A DNA stretch of 64,000 nt from Comamonadaceae bacterium (GCA_027486495.1 JAIXOZ010000078.1:62001-126000), one strand, 5' to 3'. Shown: positions 1 to 9,185, numbered from the stretch's first letter. A program made the numbers and translations. The notes: a model not told the origin generated them from the sequence alone.

Positions 1-125
1 GCCCGTGCACCCGTGCTCGGGTCAGGGGCTGCCCCCGCATGCAAGGCCAAAGTGTCAAAACCGGGATCGCTGTATCCAGCCATGAAAGTCTCCGAAAAAA
101 GAAAAGTCCAGCGTGTGTGAATCGC

Positions 126-154
126 TGTCCACAGCGTACATTGTGGGCTATATT
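126..154 (+). promoter_or_regulatory. possible sigma70 promoter of the CBS-domain gene
   Basis: A TATATT hexamer at 149-154 lies about 40 bases before the start codon. The best -35 match at 17-base spacing is TGTCCA at 126-131, only three of six consensus bases. The rest of 1-194 shows no convincing gene. Weak call, based only on sequence match and position. Confidence 0.2.
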
Positions 155-194
155 CATTCTTCACAAGTCACACATTGGCCAGAGGAGAGACACC

Positions 195-653
195 ATGAAA
201 GTCAGCGATATTTTGCGCGTCAAGGGCAGTACTTTGTTCACGGTCAAGCCCGATGAGCTGCTGGCCAGTGCCTTGAATGCCATGGCGGAAAAAGACATTG
301 GTTCTTTGGTGGTCATGTCCCATGGCCAGCTGGCGGGCATGCTGACTTTCCGCGAGGTGATTCAGCAAGTGGTCAAAAACGGTGGTCAAGTGGGCCAGAC
401 CACGGTGCTTGAAGCCATGGACATCCAGCCGATGACCTGCAGCAGTGACACGGATCTGGATGAGGTGCGCCGCATCATGCTGGAGCGTCATGCCCGTTAC
501 ATGCCCATCATGGATGGGAAGACCTTGATGGGCGTGATCAGTTTTTACGATGTGGCCAAAGCCGTGGTGGACAGCCAGGACTTCGAAAACAAGATGCTCA
601 AGGCCTACATCCGGGACTGGCCTGACCAAGAAGGCGTTGCGGCCAAAAACTGA
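195..653 (+). CDS. two-CBS-domain protein
   Basis: A 152-residue protein made almost entirely of a tandem CBS (Bateman) pair: first domain about residues 1-65 (MKVSDILR... to REVIQQVV), second about 75-140 (VLEAMDIQP... to SFYDVAKAV). CBS pairs bind adenine nucleotides such as AMP, ATP or S-adenosylmethionine and act as energy sensors or regulatory subunits. No catalytic domain is attached, so this is a stand-alone cytoplasmic sensor of unknown partner. The ATG at 195 was chosen because GAGGAGAGA lies just upstream as ribosome binding site; an in-frame ATG at 39 would add 52 residues with no family resemblance. It appears to be monocistronic, with a hairpin and T-run following it. The family call is firm; the role is not known. 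Confidence 0.9.
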   Translation: MKVSDILRVKGSTLFTVKPDELLASALNAMAEKDIGSLVVMSHGQLAGMLTFREVIQQVVKNGGQVGQTTVLEAMDIQPMTCSSDTDLDEVRRIMLERHARYMPIMDGKTLMGVISFYDVAKAVVDSQDFENKMLKAYIRDWPDQEGVAAKN

Positions 654-729
654 TGGAGCACCCAATTGTCTTCAGGGGTGTGCAAAGCAGGGGATTGTGT
701 TTTGCTTTCTGTGGCTTCCGACCCTTCTA

Positions 730-760
730 CCTGCTCTCGTAAAGATTGCAGGTTTTTTTT
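730..760 (+). terminator. possible rho-independent terminator after the CBS gene
   Basis: CCTGC at 730-734 pairs with GCAGG at 748-752, and the loop can pair further (TCT with AGA). Eight T residues follow at 753-760. The stem is short, so the call is moderate; the position between the CBS gene and the secretion operon fits. Confidence 0.4.
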
Positions 761-820
761 ATTTTCTTGCGTATTCTCGTGCAATAATATTTGAGTACTA
801 AATTAATAAAAACATGGAAA
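761..820 (+). promoter_or_regulatory. AT-rich leader and possible promoter of the type I secretion operon
   Basis: The stretch is markedly richer in A+T than its surroundings and holds TAATAT at 785-790, a good -10 match. No good -35 is seen (TTTTCT at 17-base spacing). Transcription starting near 797 would favour translation from ATG 821 or 836 over the TTG at 791. Confidence 0.25.
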
Positions 821-2083
821 ATGTTTTTAACTCAAATGGAAAATCACAAATTTTGGCGCGCCAGTTGGGTATTTGCGGCCCTCGTGGCGGGCACTCCTTG
901 GCTTTCATTCGCCACGGAGTTGCGCTTGGCCGATGCCCTCAACCTGTCGGGGACCCATCATCCGAGTGTCAAAGCCAAACAGGCAGAAGTGCAGTCTGCA
1001 CAAGCTGATTTGGAAACGGCCAAGTGGTCGCGCTTTCCCACTTTGAGCACCGAAGCCACGGCCTCTGGTGGACGACCACAAGCCGCCTTGCTGATACAGC
1101 AGCCGCTTTGGGCGGGTGGCAAAATTGATGCGCAAAACCGTTTGGCCCAAGCCCAACTGACGCTGGCCGAAGCAGGCCTGCATGAAACACGCTCCAGCCT
1201 GATGCAGCAAGCAGGACAGCAGTTTTTCGAAGTGCTGCGCTGGAGCCAGCGCCTGAACGTGGCTCGCAAAACCGAAGACGAACACCGCAAGCTGCTGGAG
1301 TTGATCCAGCGCCGCGTGGTGGCCGAGATCAGCCCCTTGACCGATCAGGTTCTGGCCTCAGCACGGTTTCAGCAAGCTGTGTCAGAGCGCATCCAATTTG
1401 GCCGCTCATTACAGACCGCGCAGTTGGCATTGCAGCAGTTGGTAGGTGAGCCCCACACGGGTCTGAAAGCTCCCAAGCTCTTGGTCCTTCCCAAGCAGGA
1501 TGAAGTCATGGCCATCGAGGCGAGCAAAAACCACTCAGCCGAATTGCGGCGCTGGCGCACCCAGCAAGATGTGGCGCAAGCGCAAATCGACATGGCCCAA
1601 GCGGGTTTGTTCCCCACCTTGGCCTTGGCCCATCGTCACAACTTGGGTGGCTCTGACAATGCCACCGTGCCCAATCGCACTTATTTGTCGATGCAGTTCA
1701 CGCCCGGCCCGGGGTTTTCGGCCAGTAGCGCGGCTGCAGCCGCCCGATCGCGTTTGGAAAACAGCCAGCAAAACACCGTGGCTTTTGAGCGGCAATTGGA
1801 GCAGCAAGTGCGCACAGCCTTGGCCGATCTGGATGCGCTGACACAACAAGTGGAGCCTGCGCGCTTGCTGGTCACAGCCACAGAAGACGTGGTGGCCTCT
1901 TATCTAAGGCAGTACCAAATTGGTAAGAAAAACTGGCTCGACGTCCTCAATGCTTTGCGCGAAAGTGCCCAAGCCACTTACAGCGCAGTCGATGTGGCGC
2001 TGAACACCCAGTCACTGCAGTTGCGCTTGATGCTGCTGACCGGTCCCATGAACGCCCAAGCACTGAGTCAGATCCATGATTGA
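821..2083 (+). CDS. TolC-family outer-membrane channel of type I secretion system
   Basis: About 420 residues of outer-membrane efflux protein (OEP/TolC family). It would trimerise into the outer-membrane duct through which a type I exporter delivers its substrate to the outside. An N-terminal signal peptide is visible (hydrophobic VFAALVAG followed by LSFA before TELRLADAL). The rest consists of the usual two long helical repeats with A/Q-rich heptads and the family's NPxV-like start (HHPSVKAKQAEVQSAQAD). The start is uncertain: TTG 791, ATG 821 and ATG 836 are in frame, and none has a strong ribosome binding site. The stop overlaps the next start (ATG at 2076) by 8 bases, so it is coupled to the ABC exporter. 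No secreted substrate gene is adjacent. Confidence 0.85.
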   Translation: MFLTQMENHKFWRASWVFAALVAGTPWLSFATELRLADALNLSGTHHPSVKAKQAEVQSAQADLETAKWSRFPTLSTEATASGGRPQAALLIQQPLWAGGKIDAQNRLAQAQLTLAEAGLHETRSSLMQQAGQQFFEVLRWSQRLNVARKTEDEHRKLLELIQRRVVAEISPLTDQVLASARFQQAVSERIQFGRSLQTAQLALQQLVGEPHTGLKAPKLLVLPKQDEVMAIEASKNHSAELRRWRTQQDVAQAQIDMAQAGLFPTLALAHRHNLGGSDNATVPNRTYLSMQFTPGPGFSASSAAAAARSRLENSQQNTVAFERQLEQQVRTALADLDALTQQVEPARLLVTATEDVVASYLRQYQIGKKNWLDVLNALRESAQATYSAVDVALNTQSLQLRLMLLTGPMNAQALSQIHD

Positions 2084-4256
2084 GCAGGACAGCGAATCCA
2101 CCTTGATGCTGGACCGCAATTTGGCGGTGGTCTTGTCGCGTTTGGCAGGACTTTTGGGCCAGGCCGTGCCTGCGCACCGTTTTGGCATGATGTCGCGCAC
2201 CACCGATGGCCTGATGGTTGACCACCTCAGCCGCGAAGAGCGCCTCAAAGCCTGGTGGCTGGGACGCTTTCCCACGGCACATATTCACGAGCTGGAAGTA
2301 AAGAACCTCAAGCCGTCCGATTTCCCGCTGCTTTGGGTGGGCTCCGAGGGCGAGCAGGTCTTGCTGGTGCGCGGCGGCTCCGGCCGTCACCGCCTCACTT
2401 GTCAGGACCCGGAGGGCAACCCTTGCGTGTTGCCCATGAGCGATGCGCGACAGGGCCGCTTGTTGAAGCTGAGCATCACACCCGCCCGCCCGGGGGACTC
2501 TGGGCACCACGCCTTGAGCGCGACCGACTGGTTTGCCTCCTCGATTCGGCGCTACCGCTCGGTGTTCCTCGAGGCTGTGGTGGCCACCTGCGTGATCAGC
2601 ATGGTGGGGCTGGTGGCCGCTTTGTACTCGATGCAGGTCTACGACCGGGTGATCCCGACCAAGGGCTATTCCACCTTGTGGGTGTTGACCATTGGCGTGG
2701 TCATTGCCATCCTGATGGAGTTGCTGCTTAAACAGGTGCGGGCTTTCATGGTGGACAGAGCCTGCAAAGCGATTGACCAGGAGTTGTCGGCGGTGTTTTT
2801 CGGTAAGGCGCTGGACATCCGAATGGACGCGCGACCGAACACCGTGGGCACGTTTGCCTCACAAATTCGGCATTTTGAATCGGTGCGAAATTTCCTGACG
2901 TCTTCGAGCCTGTTCATTCTGGCCGACTTGCCCTTTGCCTTGTTGTTTGTGGGCGTGATTGCCATCATTGCTGGGCCTGTGGCCCTGGTGCCCTTGGTGG
3001 CCGTGCCCTTGGCGGTATTGGCAGGCATGGCCTTTCGCGGCTCGATCGAAAAGTACACCGGCCTGCACATGAAGGAGTCGAACGAGAAGAATGGCGTGCT
3101 GATCGAGGCCATCGACGGCATCGAATCGGTCAAGGCCGCCAATGCCGAGTGGAAGATGCTGGAGCGCTGGCGCAGCATGACCTCGACCATGGCCGACAGC
3201 GAGCTGAAAATGCGCCAGTTGTCGACCTTGTCGAGCAACCTGACGCAAACCATCCAGCAGCTGAGCTACGCGGGCATGATCGCCGCTGGTGCCTATGCCA
3301 TCAATGCCGGGCACCTGACCATGGGCGGTTTGATTGCTTGCTCCATCATCTCGGGGCGTGCCTTGACGCCTGTGGCTCAGCTGCCTGGTCTGATCGTGCA
3401 GTGGCAGCATGCCAAGATCGCACTGCAATCGCTCAACGGCATCATGGCGATGCCCAGTGAGCGCGAGCACAGCGAGCGCCTGGTGGTGCCCGAGTTGTGC
3501 CGTGGTGAGATTCGTCTGAACAAAGCTCACTTTTCCTATGCCAAGGACCTGCCCGGTCTTGAGGTGCCTCAGTTGATTGTTGCACCGGGTGAGCGCATCG
3601 CCATCCTTGGATCTGTGGGTTCGGGCAAGACCACCTTGATCAAGTTGCTGTCGGGCTTGTTCAAGCCCACATCGGGTCAGGTTTACCTCGACCAAGTAGA
3701 CATGGTGCACCTGGCACCCGAATTTGTGCGCGAGCATGTGGGTTATCTGCCGCAGGATGTGCGCCTGTTCAACGGCTCATTGCGGCATAACTTGACCTTG
3801 GGCTTGCCCCTTCCAAGCGACAGCCAAATTTTGAAAGCTGCGGCCATGACCGGGCTTGATCAAGTGATTCAAAACCACCCCCAAGGCCTAGAGCTGAGCA
3901 TTGCCGAAGGCGGGCGCGGTCTGTCGGGTGGGCAGCGCCAGTTGGTCGGCCTGACCCGCATGCTCTTGGCCACGCCCAAAGTCTTGCTGCTCGATGAGCC
4001 CACTGCGTCCATGGATGCCAAACTTGAAAACCGCGTGATGCAACACCTGTTTGAAAACATGCCCACCGAATCGTCGATCATCGTGGTCACCCATAAGCCG
4101 TCGGTTTTGTCTTATGTGAGCCGTATTGTGGTCGTCGACAAAGGCCGGGTGGTGCTCGATGGGCCGCGTGACGAGGTCCTTAGCCGCTTGCGCCAATCCA
4201 GTGCCAGCGTCCAGACGGCTTCACCTTCGTCAGGTGCTGCAGGAGCATTGGCATGA
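2076..4256 (+). CDS. type I secretion ABC transporter (LapB/HlyB-like permease-ATPase)
   Basis: A 726-residue inner-membrane exporter. Residues about 1-130 look like a C39-type domain without the catalytic Cys motif, that is, the non-proteolytic docking domain found in RTX/adhesin exporters. Residues about 165-450 form the ABC transmembrane domain, with several hydrophobic helices. The C-terminal ATPase has Walker A GSVGSGKT (about 512-519), signature LSGGQRQ (about 616-622), Walker B LLLDEP (about 637-642) and an H-loop VTHK. It would use ATP to pump an unfolded protein with a C-terminal signal through the fusion protein and TolC channel. The length matches the family. Start ATG 2076 lies inside the end of the TolC gene and the stop overlaps the next start by 4 bases. 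Confidence 0.93.
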   Translation: MIEQDSESTLMLDRNLAVVLSRLAGLLGQAVPAHRFGMMSRTTDGLMVDHLSREERLKAWWLGRFPTAHIHELEVKNLKPSDFPLLWVGSEGEQVLLVRGGSGRHRLTCQDPEGNPCVLPMSDARQGRLLKLSITPARPGDSGHHALSATDWFASSIRRYRSVFLEAVVATCVISMVGLVAALYSMQVYDRVIPTKGYSTLWVLTIGVVIAILMELLLKQVRAFMVDRACKAIDQELSAVFFGKALDIRMDARPNTVGTFASQIRHFESVRNFLTSSSLFILADLPFALLFVGVIAIIAGPVALVPLVAVPLAVLAGMAFRGSIEKYTGLHMKESNEKNGVLIEAIDGIESVKAANAEWKMLERWRSMTSTMADSELKMRQLSTLSSNLTQTIQQLSYAGMIAAGAYAINAGHLTMGGLIACSIISGRALTPVAQLPGLIVQWQHAKIALQSLNGIMAMPSEREHSERLVVPELCRGEIRLNKAHFSYAKDLPGLEVPQLIVAPGERIAILGSVGSGKTTLIKLLSGLFKPTSGQVYLDQVDMVHLAPEFVREHVGYLPQDVRLFNGSLRHNLTLGLPLPSDSQILKAAAMTGLDQVIQNHPQGLELSIAEGGRGLSGGQRQLVGLTRMLLATPKVLLLDEPTASMDAKLENRVMQHLFENMPTESSIIVVTHKPSVLSYVSRIVVVDKGRVVLDGPRDEVLSRLRQSSASVQTASPSSGAAGALA

Positions 4257-5455
4257 AAATTTTCTGGTTTTTGGGTCCCTCTGACCCCGACCATCAACGC
4301 GAGGACCTGAGAGGCGTGCTGCGTGGTTCGCGCTGGGCGCTGTGGTCCTTGTTGCTCACTTGTGTGGTGTTTTTTACTTGGGCCTATTTTGCTGAAATTG
4401 ACCAGATCACCCGTGCACCGGGCTCGGTGATCTCCAGTGCGCGTTCGCAAATCATCCAGTCCCAGGACGGCGGCGTGATCGAGGAGTTGATGGTCCGGGA
4501 GGGCGATGTCGTGCAGCGCGATCAGGTGCTGGTCAAGATCGATGGCACGCGCCAGCAGTCCAGTTTCCTGGAGACCCGCGCCAAAGCGGCAGGCCTGGCC
4601 ATCACGGTGGCCCGCTTACAAGCCGAGGTGCTGGGGCGTAAGCCTAATTTTCCACCCGAGGCCAAGGCCTACCCCGAGTTCCGCGACACGCAGACCATGC
4701 TGTTCACGAAGCGGCAATCGGCCATCAAGGATGAGCTGCAGTCGTATGAAAACATCAAGACCATCGTGCAAAAAGAGCTGAACATGACGCGGCCCTTGCT
4801 CAAAACCGGCGATGTGAGCGCCACCGAGGTGTTGCGACTGGAGCGGCAAATTGCCGACACGCAGGCCCAGATCACCAACCGCAAAAACAAGTATTTTCAG
4901 GACACGCAGGCTGAGCTGAGCAAGGCCCTTGAGGACTTGGCGGGGGTGGAGCAGATCATGGCCCAGCGCAAAAGCCAGCTCACGCAGACCGAGTTGCGAG
5001 CCCCCTTGCACGGCATTGTGAAGAACGTGCGGGTGACCACCCGTGGCGGGGTGATTCGACCTGGGGAAGAGGTCATGCAGATCGTGCCTTTGGAGGAAGA
5101 TCTGGTGATCGAGGCCAAGGTCAGCCCGGCCGACATCGCCTTCATCAAAACCGGCATGAAAGCCACGGTCAAGATCGACGCTTACGACTACACCATCTAC
5201 GGTGACCTGAGTGGCACTTTGTCCTACATCAGCGCTGACACCTTGTCGGAAAATCTTCAACAAGGCGAGCAGCCTTATTACCGGGTGCAGGTCAAGACCG
5301 ACGGGCGCAAGTTCAGTGGTCGTCCCGACCAAAAGCTCGACATTCAGCCAGGCATGACCAGCATGGTCGAGATCAAAACCGGCTCCAACACGGTGCTCAA
5401 ATACCTGTCCAAGCCTGTGATCAAAACCTTGAACCAATCATTGGGCGAGCGCTGA
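4253..5455 (+). CDS. HlyD-family membrane fusion protein of type I secretion system
   Basis: A 400-residue periplasmic adaptor with one N-terminal membrane helix (about residues 25-45, WALWSLLLTCVVFFTWAYF). A lipoyl half-motif follows, then a long coiled-coil hairpin (LQSYENIKTIVQ to TQTELRAP) and a beta-barrel domain. The signature LRAPLHGIVKN after the hairpin and PGEEVMQIVP are typical of HlyD/LapC proteins. It bridges the ABC exporter to the TolC channel. The start overlaps the ABC stop (ATGA). It completes a three-gene TolC–ABC–HlyD set. No substrate follows; the next gene is aroC. The giant repeat protein at 26.3 kb is the only evident RTX-type cargo candidate in the window. Confidence 0.93.
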   Translation: MKIFWFLGPSDPDHQREDLRGVLRGSRWALWSLLLTCVVFFTWAYFAEIDQITRAPGSVISSARSQIIQSQDGGVIEELMVREGDVVQRDQVLVKIDGTRQQSSFLETRAKAAGLAITVARLQAEVLGRKPNFPPEAKAYPEFRDTQTMLFTKRQSAIKDELQSYENIKTIVQKELNMTRPLLKTGDVSATEVLRLERQIADTQAQITNRKNKYFQDTQAELSKALEDLAGVEQIMAQRKSQLTQTELRAPLHGIVKNVRVTTRGGVIRPGEEVMQIVPLEEDLVIEAKVSPADIAFIKTGMKATVKIDAYDYTIYGDLSGTLSYISADTLSENLQQGEQPYYRVQVKTDGRKFSGRPDQKLDIQPGMTSMVEIKTGSNTVLKYLSKPVIKTLNQSLGER

Positions 5456-5502
5456 TTCGGCAAGTCAGCCCGATACGCCCAACCGAAGGTGGCGGGCTCT
5501 GG

Positions 5503-5508
5503 GATAAT
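5503..5508 (+). promoter_or_regulatory. -10-like element immediately before aroC
   Basis: GATAAT lies only 8 bases before the aroC start codon. If it is used, the transcript would be leaderless or nearly so. No strong -35 is visible at 17-base spacing. Confidence 0.3.
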
Positions 5509-5516
5509 GTTCACCC

Positions 5517-6614
5517 ATGAGCGGCAATACCTTCGGACAACTTTTTTCGGTCACCAACTTTGGTGAATCCCACGGCCCGGCCATTGGCTGCGTGATCGAC
5601 GGCTGCCCTCCGGGCATGCCCTTGAGCGAGGCGGACATTCAGCCAGACTTGGACCGCCGCCGCCCGGGCACCAGCAAATTCGTCACTCAGCGCAACGAGC
5701 CTGATGCGGTGCAAATTCTCTCGGGCGTGTACCAGGGCCTAACCACCGGCACCCCGATTTGCCTGCTGATCCAGAACACCGACCAGCGCAGCAAGGACTA
5801 TGGCGACATCCTGCAGACTTTCCGTCCAGGCCATGCCGACTACACCTATTGGCGCAAATACGGTTTGCGTGACCCAAGGGGGGGCGGGCGTTCGTCGGCG
5901 CGTTTGACGGCGCCCATGGTGGCCGCAGGTGCGGTAGCCAAGAAGTGGCTCAAGGAAAATTTCGGCACCACCTTTGTCGGCTGCATGTCCCAAATTGGCG
6001 ATGTGCCGATTGGCTTTGAGAGCTGGGACCATGTGCCGAACAACCCGTTTTTTGCCCCAATCGCTGATGTGTCGGCGCTCGAGGACTACATGGGTGCCCT
6101 GCGCAAGTCGGGCGACTCGTGTGGTGCGCGTTTGCGTGTTGTCGCGCGGGGCGTGCCCGTGGGTCTGGGCCAGCCGCTGTTTGACAAGATCGACGCCGAT
6201 ATCGCCTACGCCATGATGGGCATCAATGCGGTCAAGGGTGTGGAAATCGGCGCTGGTTTTGGGTGCGTCACGCAAAAGGGCAGCACCGCTGGTGACTCGC
6301 TCACGCCAGAGGGTTTTGTGGGCAACAACGCGGGCGGCGTACTGGGCGGTATCAGCACGGGGCAAGACATCGAAGTGTCCATCGCCGTCAAGCCCACCAG
6401 CTCGATTTTGATCGCTCGCGATTCGATCGACTCTGCGGGGCAGCCCACCGAGGTCATCACCAAAGGCCGCCACGACCCGTGTGTGGGCATCCGCGCCACA
6501 CCGATTGCCGAGGCCATGCTGGCCCTGGTGGTCATGGAACACGCCTTGCAACACCGCGCCCAATGCGGTGATGTGACGCACGACTTTGCGCCCATTGCTG
6601 CTGCCAAGTCTTAA
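5517..6614 (+). CDS. aroC: chorismate synthase
   Basis: A 365-residue cytoplasmic enzyme that converts 5-enolpyruvylshikimate-3-phosphate to chorismate using reduced FMN, the last step of the shikimate pathway to aromatic amino acids and folate. All family signatures are visible: the N-terminal [18 protein letters not shown], the central [12 protein letters not shown]...RGGGRSSAR segment, and the C-terminal [17 protein letters not shown]. The length is standard. It starts 61 bases after the secretion operon with its own -10-like element and is followed 3 bases later by an MFS gene, so the two are probably co-transcribed. Confidence 0.98.
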   Translation: MSGNTFGQLFSVTNFGESHGPAIGCVIDGCPPGMPLSEADIQPDLDRRRPGTSKFVTQRNEPDAVQILSGVYQGLTTGTPICLLIQNTDQRSKDYGDILQTFRPGHADYTYWRKYGLRDPRGGGRSSARLTAPMVAAGAVAKKWLKENFGTTFVGCMSQIGDVPIGFESWDHVPNNPFFAPIADVSALEDYMGALRKSGDSCGARLRVVARGVPVGLGQPLFDKIDADIAYAMMGINAVKGVEIGAGFGCVTQKGSTAGDSLTPEGFVGNNAGGVLGGISTGQDIEVSIAVKPTSSILIARDSIDSAGQPTEVITKGRHDPCVGIRATPIAEAMLALVVMEHALQHRAQCGDVTHDFAPIAAAKS

Positions 6615-6617
6615 GGC

Positions 6618-7799
6618 ATGACGCCACGCCGTCAGCTCATGCCCTTTGCCGCGCTGTCGGCCAGTTACTTCGCGCACATCGGGTTTTTTAACCCCTATTT
6701 ACCGCTGTGGTTGCAAGACATGGGCCTGAGCTTGCTGACCATCAGCGTGCTCACGGCCGTTCAGGCCACAACGCGATTGTTTGCCCCTTATGCCTGGGGC
6801 GCCATCAGCGACCGCACGGGTGAGCGGGTCAAGCTGCTGCGCATCGGTGCCGGGGTGGCATTTGCCACGGCCTGTTTGCTCTTTTGGGATTGGGGGCCAC
6901 TGGGTCTGGGGCTGGTGCTGCTGCTCATGTTCACCCACACCAGCGCCATGATGCCCATGAGCGAGGCGGCCATGGCGCATCTCGTGAGCCAGAACGGCGC
7001 TTTCGACACCAAGCGTTACGGCCGGGTGCGGCTGTGGGGGTCTATGGGTTTTTTGGTCACGGTGTTTGTGGCCGGGGCCTGGTTCGAGACCTTTGGCATG
7101 AAGCATTTTCCCGGCTGGACCGTGTTCAGCCTGGGTGCGGTGCTGCTGAGTGTGTGGTGGATGCCCGATATCAAGGAGTCTGCCCACCAGGTTCGCGAGC
7201 ATGTGTCGGTCATGCCGGTGCTGAGACAAAAGCTGGTGCAGTGGTTTTTTGCGTCCACTTTTTTTCATGTGCTCTCGCACATTGGCATTTACGTATTCTT
7301 TTCTCTTTACCTGGACTCTTTGGGTTACAGCAAAACCATGATCGGCGTGCTGTGGGCGCTGTCGGTGGCGGTGGAGGTGCTGTGGTTTTTTACCCAGTCG
7401 CGCTGGCTGCCGCGCGTGCCCTTGACCGGCTGGCTGGTGGCTTGCTCAGCGGTGATGCTGCTGCGCATGGGGATGACGGCCGCTTGGGCCGATGTGCTGT
7501 GGGTCTTGCTTTTGGCGCAAACGCTGCACGCCATCACCTTTGCCACGCACCACACGGTGTGCATCGCCTTGATCTCTGAACATTTTGCGGGCCGCTTGCG
7601 CGGACGCGGGCAAGCGTTGTACACCGTGGTGGCCTATGGTTTTCCGGGCGTAATTGGCGCTTTGCTGGGCGGTTTGATCAGTGAGCGTTGGGGCTTGCAA
7701 AGCGTGTTTGTGGCCAGCATGTTGACCAGCGTGGTCGCCACGGCTTCGGCATTCAAGGTCTGGCGTTTGCAACACCCCAAACCTAAGCAGTCCGGCTGA
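6618..7799 (+). CDS. MFS transporter (MFS_1-like/HcaT type)
   Basis: A 393-residue permease with about twelve hydrophobic helices. The N-terminus (SASYFAHIGFFNPYLPLWLQ) and the loop WGAISDRTGER, the family's loop 2-3 motif, match the MFS_1-like group that includes the phenylpropionate permease HcaT and nucleoside-type transporters. The loop GRVRLWGSMGF also fits. The substrate cannot be told. It starts 3 bases after the aroC stop and is probably translated from the same mRNA. Nothing suggests truncation. Confidence 0.88.
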   Translation: MTPRRQLMPFAALSASYFAHIGFFNPYLPLWLQDMGLSLLTISVLTAVQATTRLFAPYAWGAISDRTGERVKLLRIGAGVAFATACLLFWDWGPLGLGLVLLLMFTHTSAMMPMSEAAMAHLVSQNGAFDTKRYGRVRLWGSMGFLVTVFVAGAWFETFGMKHFPGWTVFSLGAVLLSVWWMPDIKESAHQVREHVSVMPVLRQKLVQWFFASTFFHVLSHIGIYVFFSLYLDSLGYSKTMIGVLWALSVAVEVLWFFTQSRWLPRVPLTGWLVACSAVMLLRMGMTAAWADVLWVLLLAQTLHAITFATHHTVCIALISEHFAGRLRGRGQALYTVVAYGFPGVIGALLGGLISERWGLQSVFVASMLTSVVATASAFKVWRLQHPKPKQSG

Positions 7800-7900
7800 G
7801 TTGCCCAGGCAGTTGCCAGCCCACTTGGAACTTGGGTCCGGTTTTTCCCCGCCCCTTCTTGACATAACCACCTTTTCCATTCTTGACGCGATCTCACCCT

Positions 7901-8776
7901 ATGTCCGCAGCCGACTTGCCTGATTTTTTCCCCCCTGAACTGGCATTGGCGCTTGCCGGGGCCGAGCGCTACGAGACGACATGCGCATCGGCTCAAATGG
8001 TTTGGCACGTTTGGGGCGCAGTCGCAGCGCCAACGCTCGTCTTGCTGCATGGTGGCAGCGGCAGTTGGACGCATTGGCTGCGCTGCATTGCGCCGCTGCG
8101 CGATTCGGGCTGGCGCGTTCTGGTGCCCGACTTGCCGGGTTTTGGCGATTCGGACTTGCCTGAGGGCTGCACCGATGTGGACGACTTGCCCCCACATATG
8201 CATGCAGGCCTGCAGCAATTGCAAGCTGCTGGGTTGTGCGCGGGACCGGTGAGTGTGGCGGGGTTTTCTTTTGGGGCCATGGCTGGGGCCTTGTGGTTGA
8301 CCGCGCACCCGCAAGACGCTGTGCAATTGGTGTTGGTGGGTGCGCCCGGCATGGGCATGACGGTGCCAGATCGCATCCCGCTCAAGGGCTGGCGGCATTT
8401 GCCCACGCCCGAGGCGCAAGAGGCGGTGCACCGCCACAACCTGATGGCCCTGATGCTGCATGCGCCTCTTGCGCTGGACGATTTGGCGCTGCGACTGCAC
8501 GCGGCCAATGTGCAGCGCGACCGCATGCCGCGCAGGCGGCTGTCATCGACCGACATCCTGGCGCGTGCTTTGCCGCAGCTGCCTGTTCGGGTCAGCGCTA
8601 TTTTTGGTGAACACGACGCCCTGTACCGGGGGCGTTTGTCGCAGCTGTCCACCGCCATGCCAACGCTGGCCCGTCAATGGGGGCGCTGGCAGGTGGTGCC
8701 AGGGGCAGGGCATTGGGCACAGTTCGAGGCAGCGGAAGTTTTCCTCACCGCTTTGCAAGATGTGCTCAGAGTTTGA
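7901..8776 (+). CDS. alpha/beta-hydrolase fold protein
   Basis: A 291-residue alpha/beta hydrolase. It shows the oxyanion loop LLHGGSGSW, the strand VPDLPGFGDSD, the nucleophile elbow GFSFGAMAG (Ser in G-x-S-x-G), an acidic residue in FGEHDALY and a late histidine in PGAGHWAQFE, so the catalytic triad is complete. It is likely an esterase, lipase or C-C hydrolase; the substrate is unknown. ATG 7901 was chosen over an upstream TTG at 7883 because it begins a typical hydrophilic N-terminus. It stands alone between the MFS gene and a convergent minus-strand operon. Confidence 0.88.
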   Translation: MSAADLPDFFPPELALALAGAERYETTCASAQMVWHVWGAVAAPTLVLLHGGSGSWTHWLRCIAPLRDSGWRVLVPDLPGFGDSDLPEGCTDVDDLPPHMHAGLQQLQAAGLCAGPVSVAGFSFGAMAGALWLTAHPQDAVQLVLVGAPGMGMTVPDRIPLKGWRHLPTPEAQEAVHRHNLMALMLHAPLALDDLALRLHAANVQRDRMPRRRLSSTDILARALPQLPVRVSAIFGEHDALYRGRLSQLSTAMPTLARQWGRWQVVPGAGHWAQFEAAEVFLTALQDVLRV

Positions 8777-8785
8777 TTGCCGGCT

Positions 8786-9170
8786 TCAATCCAGCACCAT
8801 GTGTGCAACAACCAGGGCCAAAAATACGGCGAATGCCATTTGCAATTTGCGTTTGTCCATGCGTTGGGTCAATGGAGACCCTCCGTTGTCAAACAGGATA
8901 CTGACCAGACTGATGCCCGCAAAAAAGCAGGCCAGTGGAGAGAGACCCAGGCTGCGGAACTTTGGGGTCGCTCAGTCCCAGTCCAACCGCGCCGATCAAG
9001 GCCATGGAGATGGCCACTGAAGAGCTGGCCACCACGGCTTGTCGCATGTCCACACCGCGCAGCACCAGAAAAGGCACGGTCATGGTGCCTGCGCTGGCAA
9101 CCAGTTTGCCAGCCAGATCGCCGTGACCGAGCCCAGGCTCACGGCCAAGGCCAGCCAATGTCGGCGAACA
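8786..9170 (-). pseudogene. frameshifted, truncated TauE/SafE (TSUP) exporter remnant
   Basis: On the minus strand three frames together spell the C-terminal part of a sulfite-exporter TauE/SafE protein. One block is LVASAGTMTVPFLVLRG...RQAVVASSSVAISM. A second, in another frame, is SPLACFFAGISLVSILFDN, then QRMDKRKLQMAFAVFLALVVAHM ending at the TGA complementary to 8786-8788. A third, upstream frame carries a hydrophobic segment (WLALAVSLGSVTAIWLA). Frame changes fall near 9115-9130 and 8955-8975. The N-terminal half is missing, cut off by the end of the flavin reductase gene. TSUP proteins are about 250 residues; roughly 130 remain. It lies downstream of an SsuD-like monooxygenase, where a sulfite exporter would make sense. 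A sequencing error could explain one frameshift, but not the missing half. Confidence 0.75.
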
Positions 9171-9185
9171 ACAAGCACCGTGGCA

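Noticed and set aside
39-194. Upstream extension of the CBS-domain gene from ATG 39
   Set aside because: The added 52 residues do not resemble the family, and a good ribosome binding site precedes ATG 195.
7859-7864. Perfect TTGACA -35 box before the alpha/beta hydrolase gene
   Set aside because: No -10-like hexamer exists at 15-19 base spacing, so a promoter cannot be supported.
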